Positions 1 to 6,213 of a stretch of 11,483 nucleotides of DNA are shown in pieces; within the stretch, counting starts at the first letter, position 1, and each line of letters opens with the position of its first letter. The stretch is from JACVRX01 sp035697245. GTDB taxonomy: Bacteria; Actinomycetota; Actinomycetes; Jiangellales; Jiangellaceae. The translations under genes and the position numbers were made by a program. Under the pieces are notes generated by a model. The model saw only the letters and a list, made by a program, of their open reading frames with translations. It made no database searches and had not been told where the DNA came from. Where the stretch lies: the NCBI GenBank assembly GCA_035697245.1, contig DASSDH010000006.1, forward strand, positions 1 through 11,483, written 5' to 3'.

Positions 1-143
1 CCCTCGTCGATGGTCGCCAATCGCGTCCCGTCGAACAGGTCCGGCGTGTGCACGGTGTGCCCGCCAGAGCTCAGCTCCTCGGCGAACGCGCGCACCCCGT
101 CGGTGAGTCCCTGCACGTGGTGGAACAACACGACTTCGGCCAT
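1..143 (-). CDS. Dienelactone hydrolase family protein (N-terminal part, cut by window edge)
   Basis: Only the first 47 codons are present; the gene runs off the left edge. The peptide begins MAEVVLFHHVQGLTDGVRAF and continues through TPDLFDG, which matches the start of dienelactone-hydrolase-like alpha/beta hydrolases: first beta strand, an HxxxGL(T/D) loop, a helix containing FAEEL, then the P-D-L-F-x-G loop. The nucleophile elbow and catalytic triad lie outside the window, so activity cannot be judged. ATG at 143-141 is preceded by AGGAG with 7 nt spacing, a good Shine-Dalgarno. The gene is divergent from the ArsR-type regulator at 207, and their 63-bp shared gap makes it a likely target of that regulator (inference). 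The family match rests on a short stretch, so substrate is unknown. Confidence 0.72.
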   Translation of the reverse strand, partial: MAEVVLFHHVQGLTDGVRAFAEELSSGGHTVHTPDLFDGTRLATIDE

Positions 144-171
144 CTCTACACTCCTGTCATCGGACGACAGC

Positions 172-183
172 GATCAAATGATC
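172..183. promoter_or_regulatory. Palindrome GATCA-AA-TGATC, candidate operator between divergent genes
   Basis: A perfect inverted repeat with 5-bp arms and a 2-bp spacer lies in the 63-bp gap between the dienelactone-hydrolase-like gene and the ArsR-type regulator. Just downstream, TAACTT (186-191) fits the TANNNT -10 pattern and would start transcription around 198, giving a leader of only about 10 nt before the regulator's ATG. A dyad touching a -10 box in a divergent regulator/enzyme gap is the usual layout for an autoregulatory operator, but a 12-bp palindrome can occur by chance. Confidence 0.4.
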
Positions 184-206
184 CATAACTTTAGAACGGT
201 CCAGAT

Positions 207-791
207 ATGCCGGTCAATAAGCAGATCCCGGATTACGACCTCGATGAGAGGGTAGTGGTCACCGCGCCCGAGCAGCTGCGCGCGCTGGCCGACCCGCTAC
301 GCACCACCCTCCTGGAGCTGCTCCTCGAGCGGGCCGCCACGGTCACAGAAATGGCGCAGGCAGTTGATCGGCCCAAGAGCACCGTCGCCTACCACGTGAA
401 CCTTCTCGTCGACGCCGGCCTCCTCCGCGTGGTGCGCACGCGGCGGGTACGGGCGATCGAAGAGCGGTTTTACGGCCGGGTCGCCCGCACCTTCTACATC
501 GGCGTGCTCAACCGCCCCGAGGACAAACAGGTCGTCGCCGCGATCAACGGGCTCGCGGAGGCAGCCGCTGAGTCGGCTTCAGCCCACGCGGCCGACGAGT
601 TGCGGTGCCTGCTCGTGCACGCCCGCATTCGGGTCGAGGAGGTGCGGGACTTCTGGGCGCAGGTCCAGGAGGTCGCTCGCCGGTTCGCCCAGATCCCCCG
701 GGCAGGCGACCAGGTCTACGGTTTCGTCGCCGGCCTCTATCCCACCGATGTCCCCACCCTCCCCGACGCCGAGCGCGACCCGACTGACTGA
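207..791 (+). CDS. ArsR-type winged helix-turn-helix transcriptional regulator
   Basis: This 194-residue protein carries an N-terminal winged helix-turn-helix at about residues 25-92. It shows LADPLRTTLLELL (27-39), typical of helix 1 in ArsR/HTH_20 proteins, the recognition segment PKSTVAYHVNLLVDAGL (56-72) and a basic wing (RVVRTRRVRAIEERFYG). The remaining ~100 residues are mostly helical, lack a cysteine-rich metal site, and probably sense a small molecule or mediate dimerisation. It therefore fits the metal-independent ArsR-like regulators. The chosen ATG has no clear Shine-Dalgarno, but the residues D-x-D-L-D-E-R before the HTH look like genuine family sequence and a possible -10 box (186-191) would give a nearly leaderless mRNA. 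It is divergent from a hydrolase gene, its probable target, and convergent with the epoxide hydrolase gene 58 bp away. Effector unknown. Confidence 0.85.
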   Translation: MPVNKQIPDYDLDERVVVTAPEQLRALADPLRTTLLELLLERAATVTEMAQAVDRPKSTVAYHVNLLVDAGLLRVVRTRRVRAIEERFYGRVARTFYIGVLNRPEDKQVVAAINGLAEAAAESASAHAADELRCLLVHARIRVEEVRDFWAQVQEVARRFAQIPRAGDQVYGFVAGLYPTDVPTLPDAERDPTD

Positions 792-849
792 CGCGACCGG
801 CGCCTGCTCGGCGAACCGGGCGTCGGCGTCGATGAGTGCTCGTGGCGTT

Positions 850-1971
850 TCAGCGGCCGACCGTGCGGAAGAACTCGCGGATGTCGTTGACCAGGAGATC
901 GGGCGCTTTGTGCGCGGCGAAGTGTCCGCCGTGGTCGTACGTCGTCCAGCGCACGATGTTTCGGTGGTCGCGCTCCGCGAACCGGCGGATTCCGTAAAAG
1001 TCGCCGCCGAACCCGGCCAGGCCGATCGGCACCGTGGTGGGTTCAGTGGGCGGCGCAGCGTGCGCGTTCTCGTAATAGAGCCGCGCTGCTGATACCCCTG
1101 TGCTCGTCAGCCAGTAGGTCATCACGTTGGTGAGAGCGAAGTCGGGGTCGAGGTCCTGGCCCAGCAGCTGGGCGTTCCACGCCAACAGGCCCACCGGCGA
1201 GTCGCAGACCGAGTAGCCCAGCGTCTGGGGCTGTTGGGACATGACCGAGTTGAAGCTGAATTTGTTCTCATAGAACCACTGCAGCGTTCCGAGCTGGCTC
1301 TGCTCGTCCGGCGTGAGTTCGGCCATCTCTGCAGGATCCCCGCTAGGGAACGAGAAGATCTGAGTGACGTGCACCCCGACCACGCGGTTTGCATCGACGC
1401 GCCCCAGCTCAGGGCTGATCAGCGATCCTGCGTCGTTGCCGACGGCGCCGTAACGGTCGTAGCCGAGCCGGGCCATCAGCTCCGCCCAGGCGCGGGCGAT
1501 CCGTCCGTTGTTCCAGCCCTTCTCCCGGGTGGGCCCGGAGAACCCGTAGCCGGGAAGCGAGGGGATCACCAGGTGAAACGCGTCGGCGGGATCGCCGCCG
1601 TGTTGGCGGGGGTCGGACAGCGGACCGATCACATCCACGAACTCCACGATCGAGCCCGGCCAGCCGTGCGTGAGTACGAGTGGGAGCGCGTTTGCCTCGG
1701 GCGAGCGCACGTGCAGGAAGTGGACGTTCTGACCGTCGATCTCGTTGGTGAACTGCGGATGCTCGTTCAGCCTCGCTTCCCAGTACCGCCAGTCATAGCC
1801 GTCCAGCCAGCGTGCCGCCAAGTCCTTCACGTACGCGAGCGGAACCCCATAGTCCGTATCCGCGCCTGGCAGCTCGTCCGGCCACCGCGTTCGCGCAAGC
1901 CGCGCCTTGAGATCGTCGAGATCCTGCTGCGGGATGTCGATGCGGAACGGGCTGATCGTCTCGTGGTTCAC
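850..1971 (-). CDS. Epoxide hydrolase (alpha/beta-hydrolase fold with EHN domain)
   Basis: This cytoplasmic enzyme of 373 residues should add water to an epoxide to give a diol. It has the epoxide hydrolase N-terminal (EHN) domain at about residues 6-108, beginning with SPFRIDIP and including RWPDELPG. HGWPGS (102-107) is the HGxP oxyanion motif. The nucleophile elbow GNDAG places Asp180 as nucleophile; Asp324 (GFGGDF) and His350 (GGHF) complete the triad; Tyr299/Tyr300 are candidate lid tyrosines. Length is normal for the microsomal-type bacterial family. A GTG at 1977 would overlap the AGGAGG, whereas GTG at 1971 lies 5 nt after it, so I start at 1971. It diverges from a TetR regulator across two operator copies and is probably repressed by it. 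The elbow GNDAG differs from the common GGDWG. Substrate unknown; catabolic or detoxifying roles are possible. Confidence 0.9.
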   Translation of the reverse strand: MNHETISPFRIDIPQQDLDDLKARLARTRWPDELPGADTDYGVPLAYVKDLAARWLDGYDWRYWEARLNEHPQFTNEIDGQNVHFLHVRSPEANALPLVLTHGWPGSIVEFVDVIGPLSDPRQHGGDPADAFHLVIPSLPGYGFSGPTREKGWNNGRIARAWAELMARLGYDRYGAVGNDAGSLISPELGRVDANRVVGVHVTQIFSFPSGDPAEMAELTPDEQSQLGTLQWFYENKFSFNSVMSQQPQTLGYSVCDSPVGLLAWNAQLLGQDLDPDFALTNVMTYWLTSTGVSAARLYYENAHAAPPTEPTTVPIGLAGFGGDFYGIRRFAERDHRNIVRWTTYDHGGHFAAHKAPDLLVNDIREFFRTVGR

Positions 1972-1994
1972 GGCCACCTCCTGGTACTAGAGTG

Positions 1995-2012
1995 GAACGG
2001 AGCATTCCCTTC
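1995..2012. promoter_or_regulatory. TetR-type operator copy 1, GAACGGA-N4-TCCCTTC
   Basis: An 18-bp near-palindrome with 7-bp arms (GAACGGA / TCCCTTC) around GCAT has one mismatch from perfect dyad symmetry. It lies immediately downstream of the predicted transcription start of the epoxide hydrolase gene (about 2013, minus strand) and upstream of its ribosome binding site. Its centre is 31 bp from that of the second copy, placing both on the same DNA face. The GAACGGA-N4-TCCGTTC form is common for TetR-family sites. Binding by the adjacent regulator is inferred. Confidence 0.7.
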
Positions 2013-2019
2013 CAACTTG

Positions 2020-2048
2020 ATGATAGAACGGAATACTCCGTTCCACAA
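2020..2048 (-). promoter_or_regulatory. Predicted promoter of the epoxide hydrolase gene
   Basis: On the minus strand TATCAT (2025-2020) matches the TATAAT -10 consensus at 5 of 6 positions, and TTGTGG (2048-2043) lies 17 bp upstream as a weak -35 (TTG conserved). The spacer between them is operator copy 2, so a bound repressor would sit directly in the polymerase footprint. The plus-strand promoter for the TetR gene is less clear; CACAAT at 2044-2049 is a possible -10 for it and would also abut operator 2. Confidence 0.5.
2026..2043. promoter_or_regulatory. TetR-type operator copy 2, GAACGGA-N4-TCCGTTC
   Basis: This is the better operator copy: perfect 7-bp arms, GAACGGA and TCCGTTC, around ATAC. 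It occupies the spacer of the predicted epoxide hydrolase promoter and lies just upstream of a possible -10 for the TetR gene, so one bound regulator could control both divergent genes. Together with copy 1 it also forms a larger inverted repeat, 1993-2008 against 2030-2045, matching at 15 of 16 positions. Confidence 0.8.
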
Positions 2049-2072
2049 TAGCCAGGATGGAGCTCGTGCGAC

Positions 2073-2750
2073 ATGATCGACAACCGACCGCGAGGCGGGC
2101 GCCGCGCCCAGGCGGCGGCCAACGATGAGACGATCCTGCTCGCCGCGCGCGAGGTCTTTCTCGCAAACCCGTCGGCACCCATCGCGGCCGTTGCTCAGCG
2201 CGCGGGCGTCGGCATCAGCGCCCTCTACCGGCGGTATCCGAGCAAGCACGAACTCGTGGCGACGCTGTGCGCCATCGGTCAGCAGACCTACCTCGCCGAA
2301 GTCGAGCGTGCCCTGGCCCAAGACAGCGATCCGTGGGACGCCTGGGTGCAGTGGCTGCGACGCATCGTCGACGCCGACACCCATGCCCTCGTCGTGCGCC
2401 TTGCCGGGACGTTCACGCCGACACCAGCGCACCTGGAACGTGCCGAACGCATGCGCGTGCTGGGGAACCGGCTGTTCAGCCGCACAAAGGCCGCGCGCGC
2501 CTTCCGACCAGGCCTCACCTTCCTCGACGTCAATCTCCTGCTGGAGATGGTCTCAACGACCCGGCTGGGCGACGCGGCACGCTCCGCCGAGATGCGACGG
2601 CGCTATCTCGACGTCGTCATCACGGGCATGTCTTCCGGCTCCGCGGGGAGGCTCGTCGGCCGACCGCCGACGTGGCAGGAGGAGAGTGCCCGCTGGCTCA
2701 ACAGTGACAGCTATGCGTCCAAGGGTGTGGTGTCGGCGACCGTCCCATGA
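2073..2750 (+). CDS. TetR/AcrR-family transcriptional regulator
   Basis: This 225-residue protein has a standard TetR DNA-binding domain at about residues 17-63. It contains ILLAAREVF (helix 1), IAAVAQRAGVGISALYRRYP (helices 2-3, with the recognition helix near 47-54) and SKHELV (helix 4). The rest is a helical ligand-binding and dimerisation domain with no recognisable effector signature; the tail after about residue 195 is polar and probably disordered. GGAG at 2059-2062 precedes the ATG by 10 nt, slightly long but acceptable. The gene diverges from the epoxide hydrolase, and two copies of an operator lie in the 101-bp gap between the starts, so it most likely represses that enzyme and itself and is released by an epoxide or related compound (inference). 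About 135 bp separate it from topA. Confidence 0.9.
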   Translation: MIDNRPRGGRRAQAAANDETILLAAREVFLANPSAPIAAVAQRAGVGISALYRRYPSKHELVATLCAIGQQTYLAEVERALAQDSDPWDAWVQWLRRIVDADTHALVVRLAGTFTPTPAHLERAERMRVLGNRLFSRTKAARAFRPGLTFLDVNLLLEMVSTTRLGDAARSAEMRRRYLDVVITGMSSGSAGRLVGRPPTWQEESARWLNSDSYASKGVVSATVP

Positions 2751-2885
2751 GGCGCGCGGCGCCGCTGGGGAACACGCGGGACCGGTCGTCGAGTTGACAC
2801 AACCGGCCGGTCAGGCCGCACACTCACCTTCGACATACCCGCAGGGGCTTTGGCCCCGGCGATATCGACACAAGGAGCTTCCCCG
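2751..2885 (+). promoter_or_regulatory. topA upstream region with -35 TTGACA, dyads and leader hairpin
   Basis: The gap before topA holds a perfect -35 hexamer TTGACA at 2794-2799; the best downstream -10 is only CACACT (2819-2824) at 19-bp spacing, so the promoter is tentative. The -35 is embedded in GTTG-ACA-CAAC (2793-2803), itself flanked by GACCGG (2780-2785) and CCGGTC (2807-2812), giving nested inverted repeats. Further down, GGGGC-TTTG-GCCCC (2844-2857) can form a short hairpin in the leader, about 28 nt before the TTG start. AAGGAG at 2872-2877 is the ribosome binding site, 8 nt from TTG 2886. Near the left end GCGGCGCCGC (2756-2765) is a GC palindrome without a T tract. Confidence 0.45.
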
Positions 2886-5495
2886 TTGACCCGAACCATC
2901 GACGCCCGGCGCCGCCTGGTCATCGTCGAGTCGCCAGCCAAGGCGAAGACGATCGCCGGGCTCCTCGGCCGTGGATTCGTCGTGGAGTCGTCGCTCGGGC
3001 ACATCCGTGACCTGCCGTCGAAGAAGACCGACGTGCCGGCGGCACAGCGCGAGCGGTTCGGCGACCCCGTCGGCGTCGACGTCGAGGGCGGGTTCGAGCC
3101 GCTCTACGTGGTGCCTCCCGGCCGCGCCAAGGAGCAGGTGCGCAAGCTCAAGGCGGCGCTAAAGGACGCCGACGAACTGCTCCTTGCGACCGACGAGGAC
3201 CGTGAGGGCGAGGCCATCGCCTGGCACCTGCGCGAAGAGCTGCGCCCCAAGATCCCGGTTCACCGCATGGTGTTCCACGAGATCACCGCCGACGCGATCC
3301 ACGAGGCCGTCGACAACCCTAGGGACATCGACGAAGACCTCGTCGACGCGCAGGAGACGCGCCGCATCGTGGACCGCCTCTATGGGTACGAGGTCTCGCC
3401 GGTGCTTTGGCGGAAGGTCATGCAGGGCCTGTCCGCCGGACGGGTGCAGAGCGTCGCGACCCGGCTGGTCGTCGATCGTGAGCGGGAGAGGATGGCCTTC
3501 CGGTCAGCGGAGTACTGGGACCTGAAGGCCACACTCGACACGGAAACGGCCGACGAGCCCAGCTCCTTCGAAGCCCGGCTGACGTCCCTCGCTGGCGCTC
3601 GGGTGGCGTCCGGGCGCGACTTCGACTCCAACGGGCAGCTGCGGGACGGCTCGTCGTCGATGGTAGTGCTGTCCGACGCGCGGGCCCACGGGCTGGCGCA
3701 GGCGCTGCGCGGAGTTCCGTTCGAGGTGCGGTCGATCGAGGCGAAGCCGTACCGCCGCAGTCCCTACGCGCCGTTCCGCACGACGACGATGCAGCAGGAA
3801 GCGGCTCGCAAACTGGGCTTCGGAGCGGCTCGCACGATGCAGGTCGCTCAGCGCCTCTACGAGGGCGGGTACATCACCTATATGCGAACCGACTCGATCA
3901 CGTTGTCCGACGCGGCGGTCGCGGCGGCCCGTTCGCAGGTGGCTGAGCTCTACGGCGGTGAGTACCTGCCCGACACACCGCGGCGGTTCACGAGCAAGGT
4001 CAAGAGCGCCCAGGAGGCGCACGAGGCGATCCGGCCGGCAGGGGAGACGTTCCGCACGCCCGCCGAAACCGGGCTGTCCGGCGACGACTTCCGCCTGTAT
4101 GAGCTGATCTGGATGCGAACCGTCGCCTCGCAGATGCGGGATGCCGTAGGTCAGACCCTGGCCGTCCGGGTCGGTGCGACGGCCTCGTCGGGCGAGCCGG
4201 TCGAGTTCAGTGCGTCGGGTAAGACCATCACGTTCTTCGGGTTCATGAAGGCGTATGTCGAGGGCGCCGACGATCCGGAGGCCGAGCTGGACGACCGTGA
4301 GCGGCGACTGCCATCGCTACACGAGGGCCAGCCACTGACCGCGACGTCGATCGAGCCCGATGCGCACGCCACCAAGCCACCGGCCCGGTACACCGAGGCC
4401 ACCCTGGTGAAGGAGCTCGAGGAACGCGACATCGGCCGGCCGTCGACCTACGCCTCGATCATCCGGACGATCCTCGACCGCGGGTACGTGTTCAAGAAGG
4501 GCATGGCGCTGGTGCCGTCGTGGCTTGCCTTTGCGGTGGTCCGGCTGCTCGAGCAGCATTTCAGCTGGCTGGTCGACTACGCCTTCACTGCCCGGATGGA
4601 GGATCGGCTGGACGAGATCGCTGCCGGTCGGGCACAGCGGCCGGCGGAACTGGCCCGGTTCTGGAGCGGCGGCGACGGGCTGGAGGGGCTCAAGCACCTC
4701 GTCGACAACCTCGGCGAAATCGACGCTCGGGGGATATCGTCCTTCCCGCTCGGTGAGGGTCTCGTCGTCCGTGTGGGGCGCTACGGGCCCTACGTCGAGG
4801 ACGGTGACGGGAACCGCGGCAGCGTCCCGGCGGATCTCCCACCGGACGAGCTCACCCTTGAGCGGGCCCGGGAACTGCTGGCCGCTGGCAACGGCGACCG
4901 GGAGCTCGGAGTCGACCCATCGACCGGGCGCATGGTCGTGGCCAAGGCCGGGCGGTTCGGAGCTTACGTGACCGAGGTTCTGCCAGAGGACGCCGCCGGA
5001 GAGAAGGCACCCACGGCGTCGTTGCTGACGTCGATGTCATTGGAATCGGTGACCCTCGACGACGCACTGCGGCTGCTGGCGTTGCCGCGGGTCGTGGGTA
5101 CGGACGCTTCCGAGGCCGAGATCGTCGCCTCCAACGGCCGGTACGGGCCGTACGTGAAGAAGGGCTCGGACTTCCGGTCGCTTCCGGACGAGGAGTCGAT
5201 CTTCACCGTGACGCTCGAGGAAGCCGAGCAGCTTTTCGCCCAGCCCAAGGGTCGCCGTGGGCGGCCGGTCGCCGCACGGCCGCTGCGCGAGCTGGGTACG
5301 GATCCGGCCAACGGCAAGCCGCTGGTGATCAAGGACGGCCGGTTCGGTCCATACCTCACCGACGGCGAAACAAACGTGACCGTTCCGCGCGGAACCGGCG
5401 TCGAGCAGTTGACCCTCGACCGGGCCGTGGAGCTCATGGCCGAGAAGCGGGCGAAGGGTCCGGCTCCGAAAAAGCGCTCCCGCTCGCGGACTTGA
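2886..5495 (+). CDS. topA: DNA topoisomerase I (type IA)
   Basis: This enzyme relaxes negatively supercoiled DNA through a single-strand break and a 5'-phosphotyrosyl bond. The protein is 869 residues from TTG 2886, chosen because AAGGAG ends 8 nt before it; an in-frame TTG at 2850 has no such signal. The TOPRIM domain spans about residues 10-130 with Glu15 (VIVESPAKAKTI) and the acidic motif TDEDREGE (102-109). SAGRVQSVA (183-191) and GYITYMRTDS follow, with catalytic Tyr332; RYTEATLVKELEE-x-x-IGRPSTYA is near 500-522. Four C-terminal repeats carry GRYGPYV or variants at 631, 689, 751 and 818. There are no cysteine zinc fingers, as usual in actinobacteria. The basic tail (PKKRSRSRT) is short compared with the long Lys-rich tails of Streptomyces and mycobacterial enzymes. 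Its last 62 bp overlap the convergent DedA gene. Confidence 0.97.
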   Translation: MTRTIDARRRLVIVESPAKAKTIAGLLGRGFVVESSLGHIRDLPSKKTDVPAAQRERFGDPVGVDVEGGFEPLYVVPPGRAKEQVRKLKAALKDADELLLATDEDREGEAIAWHLREELRPKIPVHRMVFHEITADAIHEAVDNPRDIDEDLVDAQETRRIVDRLYGYEVSPVLWRKVMQGLSAGRVQSVATRLVVDRERERMAFRSAEYWDLKATLDTETADEPSSFEARLTSLAGARVASGRDFDSNGQLRDGSSSMVVLSDARAHGLAQALRGVPFEVRSIEAKPYRRSPYAPFRTTTMQQEAARKLGFGAARTMQVAQRLYEGGYITYMRTDSITLSDAAVAAARSQVAELYGGEYLPDTPRRFTSKVKSAQEAHEAIRPAGETFRTPAETGLSGDDFRLYELIWMRTVASQMRDAVGQTLAVRVGATASSGEPVEFSASGKTITFFGFMKAYVEGADDPEAELDDRERRLPSLHEGQPLTATSIEPDAHATKPPARYTEATLVKELEERDIGRPSTYASIIRTILDRGYVFKKGMALVPSWLAFAVVRLLEQHFSWLVDYAFTARMEDRLDEIAAGRAQRPAELARFWSGGDGLEGLKHLVDNLGEIDARGISSFPLGEGLVVRVGRYGPYVEDGDGNRGSVPADLPPDELTLERARELLAAGNGDRELGVDPSTGRMVVAKAGRFGAYVTEVLPEDAAGEKAPTASLLTSMSLESVTLDDALRLLALPRVVGTDASEAEIVASNGRYGPYVKKGSDFRSLPDEESIFTVTLEEAEQLFAQPKGRRGRPVAARPLRELGTDPANGKPLVIKDGRFGPYLTDGETNVTVPRGTGVEQLTLDRAVELMAEKRAKGPAPKKRSRSRT

Positions 5496-6090
5496 CGTAA
5501 TTGCCGGCGCGCCGCCTGGTGATCGCCTGCTGGATGCCGGCGAGGACGGCCGCGACACAGAATCCCACCGCGACACCGAGGGCGACCGGCACCCAGATCG
5601 GCCCGTCCATCGTGCCGCCGAGAACGTAGCCCAGCCCGACCATCCAGGTCGCCCACGTCGACGCGCCGAGCAGGCTGATCCACACGTACCGGCGTGGTGG
5701 AACACCGACCAGGCCGGCCGTTGCGGCCGCAGCCGTCCGGCCGAACGGGATGAAGCGCGCCATTGCCAGCGTCACGGTGTCGACACCCTCGATCCGGCCG
5801 TAGGCGCGGTCGACATTGGCCCGCAGACGCCTTCCAAGGTGAGAGCGCTCCAGTACACCGGGAAGCGCATGCCGAGCCGACCAGTACACGACATGGTCGC
5901 CGGTCATCGCCCCCGTGACGACGGCGAGCACGACCCAGCCGAGGCCCAAGGTTTCGGCAGCGGCGAGCGCTCCGGCAGACACCACGAAGGCGTCGGACGG
6001 CACCGCCGGGAACAGCGCGTCGAACGCGACCAGCCCGGCGAGCACGAGTGCGCTCAACAGTGGAGTCGCCGCCAGCGCCGCGAGGTCCAT
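5434..6090 (-). CDS. DedA/SNARE-associated family membrane protein
   Basis: This 218-residue integral membrane protein belongs to the DedA (VTT domain) family, implicated in lipid-carrier (undecaprenyl phosphate or phospholipid) translocation and proton-motive-force homeostasis. Visible family marks are FPAVPSDAFVVSAG (27-40), corresponding to the P-(G/S)-E re-entrant loop with Asp instead of Glu, VTGAMTGDHVVYWSAR (58-73), and the conserved arginine motif ARFIPFGRTAAAATAG (111-126) with Arg112 and Arg118. Hydrophobic segments fall near 9-27, 48-68, 135-160 and 165-187. A basic cluster TRRR (191-194) and a polar tail end the protein; the last ~20 residues are encoded antisense to the 3' end of topA. 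ATG at 6090 has no strong Shine-Dalgarno, so a different start is possible. The gene interrupts a topA-to-tmk order I recall from Streptomyces; a later insertion is inferred. Confidence 0.87.
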   Translation of the reverse strand: MDLAALAATPLLSALVLAGLVAFDALFPAVPSDAFVVSAGALAAAETLGLGWVVLAVVTGAMTGDHVVYWSARHALPGVLERSHLGRRLRANVDRAYGRIEGVDTVTLAMARFIPFGRTAAAATAGLVGVPPRRYVWISLLGASTWATWMVGLGYVLGGTMDGPIWVPVALGVAVGFCVAAVLAGIQQAITRRRAGNYVKSASGSAFSEPDPSPASRP

Positions 6091-6213
6091 GCGGTCAGCG
6101 TCGACGCCGCTCGCGGCACATTCAACGGTTTGCGCCGTAAGTCAGGGTGACACCAGGGTGAACCACTCAGGGTTCCCCGAACGGGTGTCCGCTCCGCTCA
6201 TTACGCTGACGGG
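6091..6213. promoter_or_regulatory. Divergent dedA/tmk region with CAGGGT repeats and leaderless tmk promoter
   Basis: The 123-bp gap between the DedA gene and tmk contains three direct copies of CAGGGT (6143-6148, 6154-6159, 6168-6173), the first two exactly 11 bp apart (CAGGGTGA twice), plus the small dyads GGTG-A-CACC (6146-6154) and GTTC-CCC-GAAC (6172-6182). TACGCT at 6202-6207 fits the actinobacterial -10 pattern TANNNT and is followed by six bases and then GTG 6214, so transcription should begin at the start codon itself. No convincing -35 was seen 17-18 bp upstream. Confidence 0.55.

Noticed and set aside
792..849. Possible bidirectional terminator between the convergent ArsR-type and epoxide hydrolase genes.
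   Set aside because: Only 4-bp stems such as CGCC/GGCG could be found and there is no T tract on either strand.
1972..1977. GTG at 1977 as the start of the epoxide hydrolase.
   Set aside because: It overlaps the AGGAGG ribosome binding site, leaving no spacing; GTG 1971 lies 5 nt after it.
2026..2043. GAAC-N10-GTTC as a LexA (SOS) box.
   Set aside because: Actinobacterial LexA boxes have a much shorter GAAC-to-GTTC spacing; the symmetric GAACGGA/TCCGTTC arms next to a TetR gene fit a TetR operator better.
1234..2076. Long plus-strand open frame (280 codons) antisense to the epoxide hydrolase gene.
   Set aside because: It mirrors a gene with a full set of catalytic motifs, resembles no family, and would run through the operator region; long antisense frames are common in high-GC DNA.
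2844..2857. GGGGC-TTTG-GCCCC hairpin as the terminator of the TetR gene.
   Set aside because: It has a short stem and no following T tract and lies just before the topA ribosome binding site, so it is at most a leader structure.
2850..2885. Twelve-residue N-terminal extension of TopA from TTG 2850.
   Set aside because: AAGGAG lies inside the extension and is ideally spaced for TTG 2886.
3504..4022. Minus-strand frames inside topA (also 4317-4697, 4964-5683 and 5037-5705).
   Set aside because: They are shadows of the clear topA and DedA coding regions, Arg/Pro-rich, with no family resemblance.
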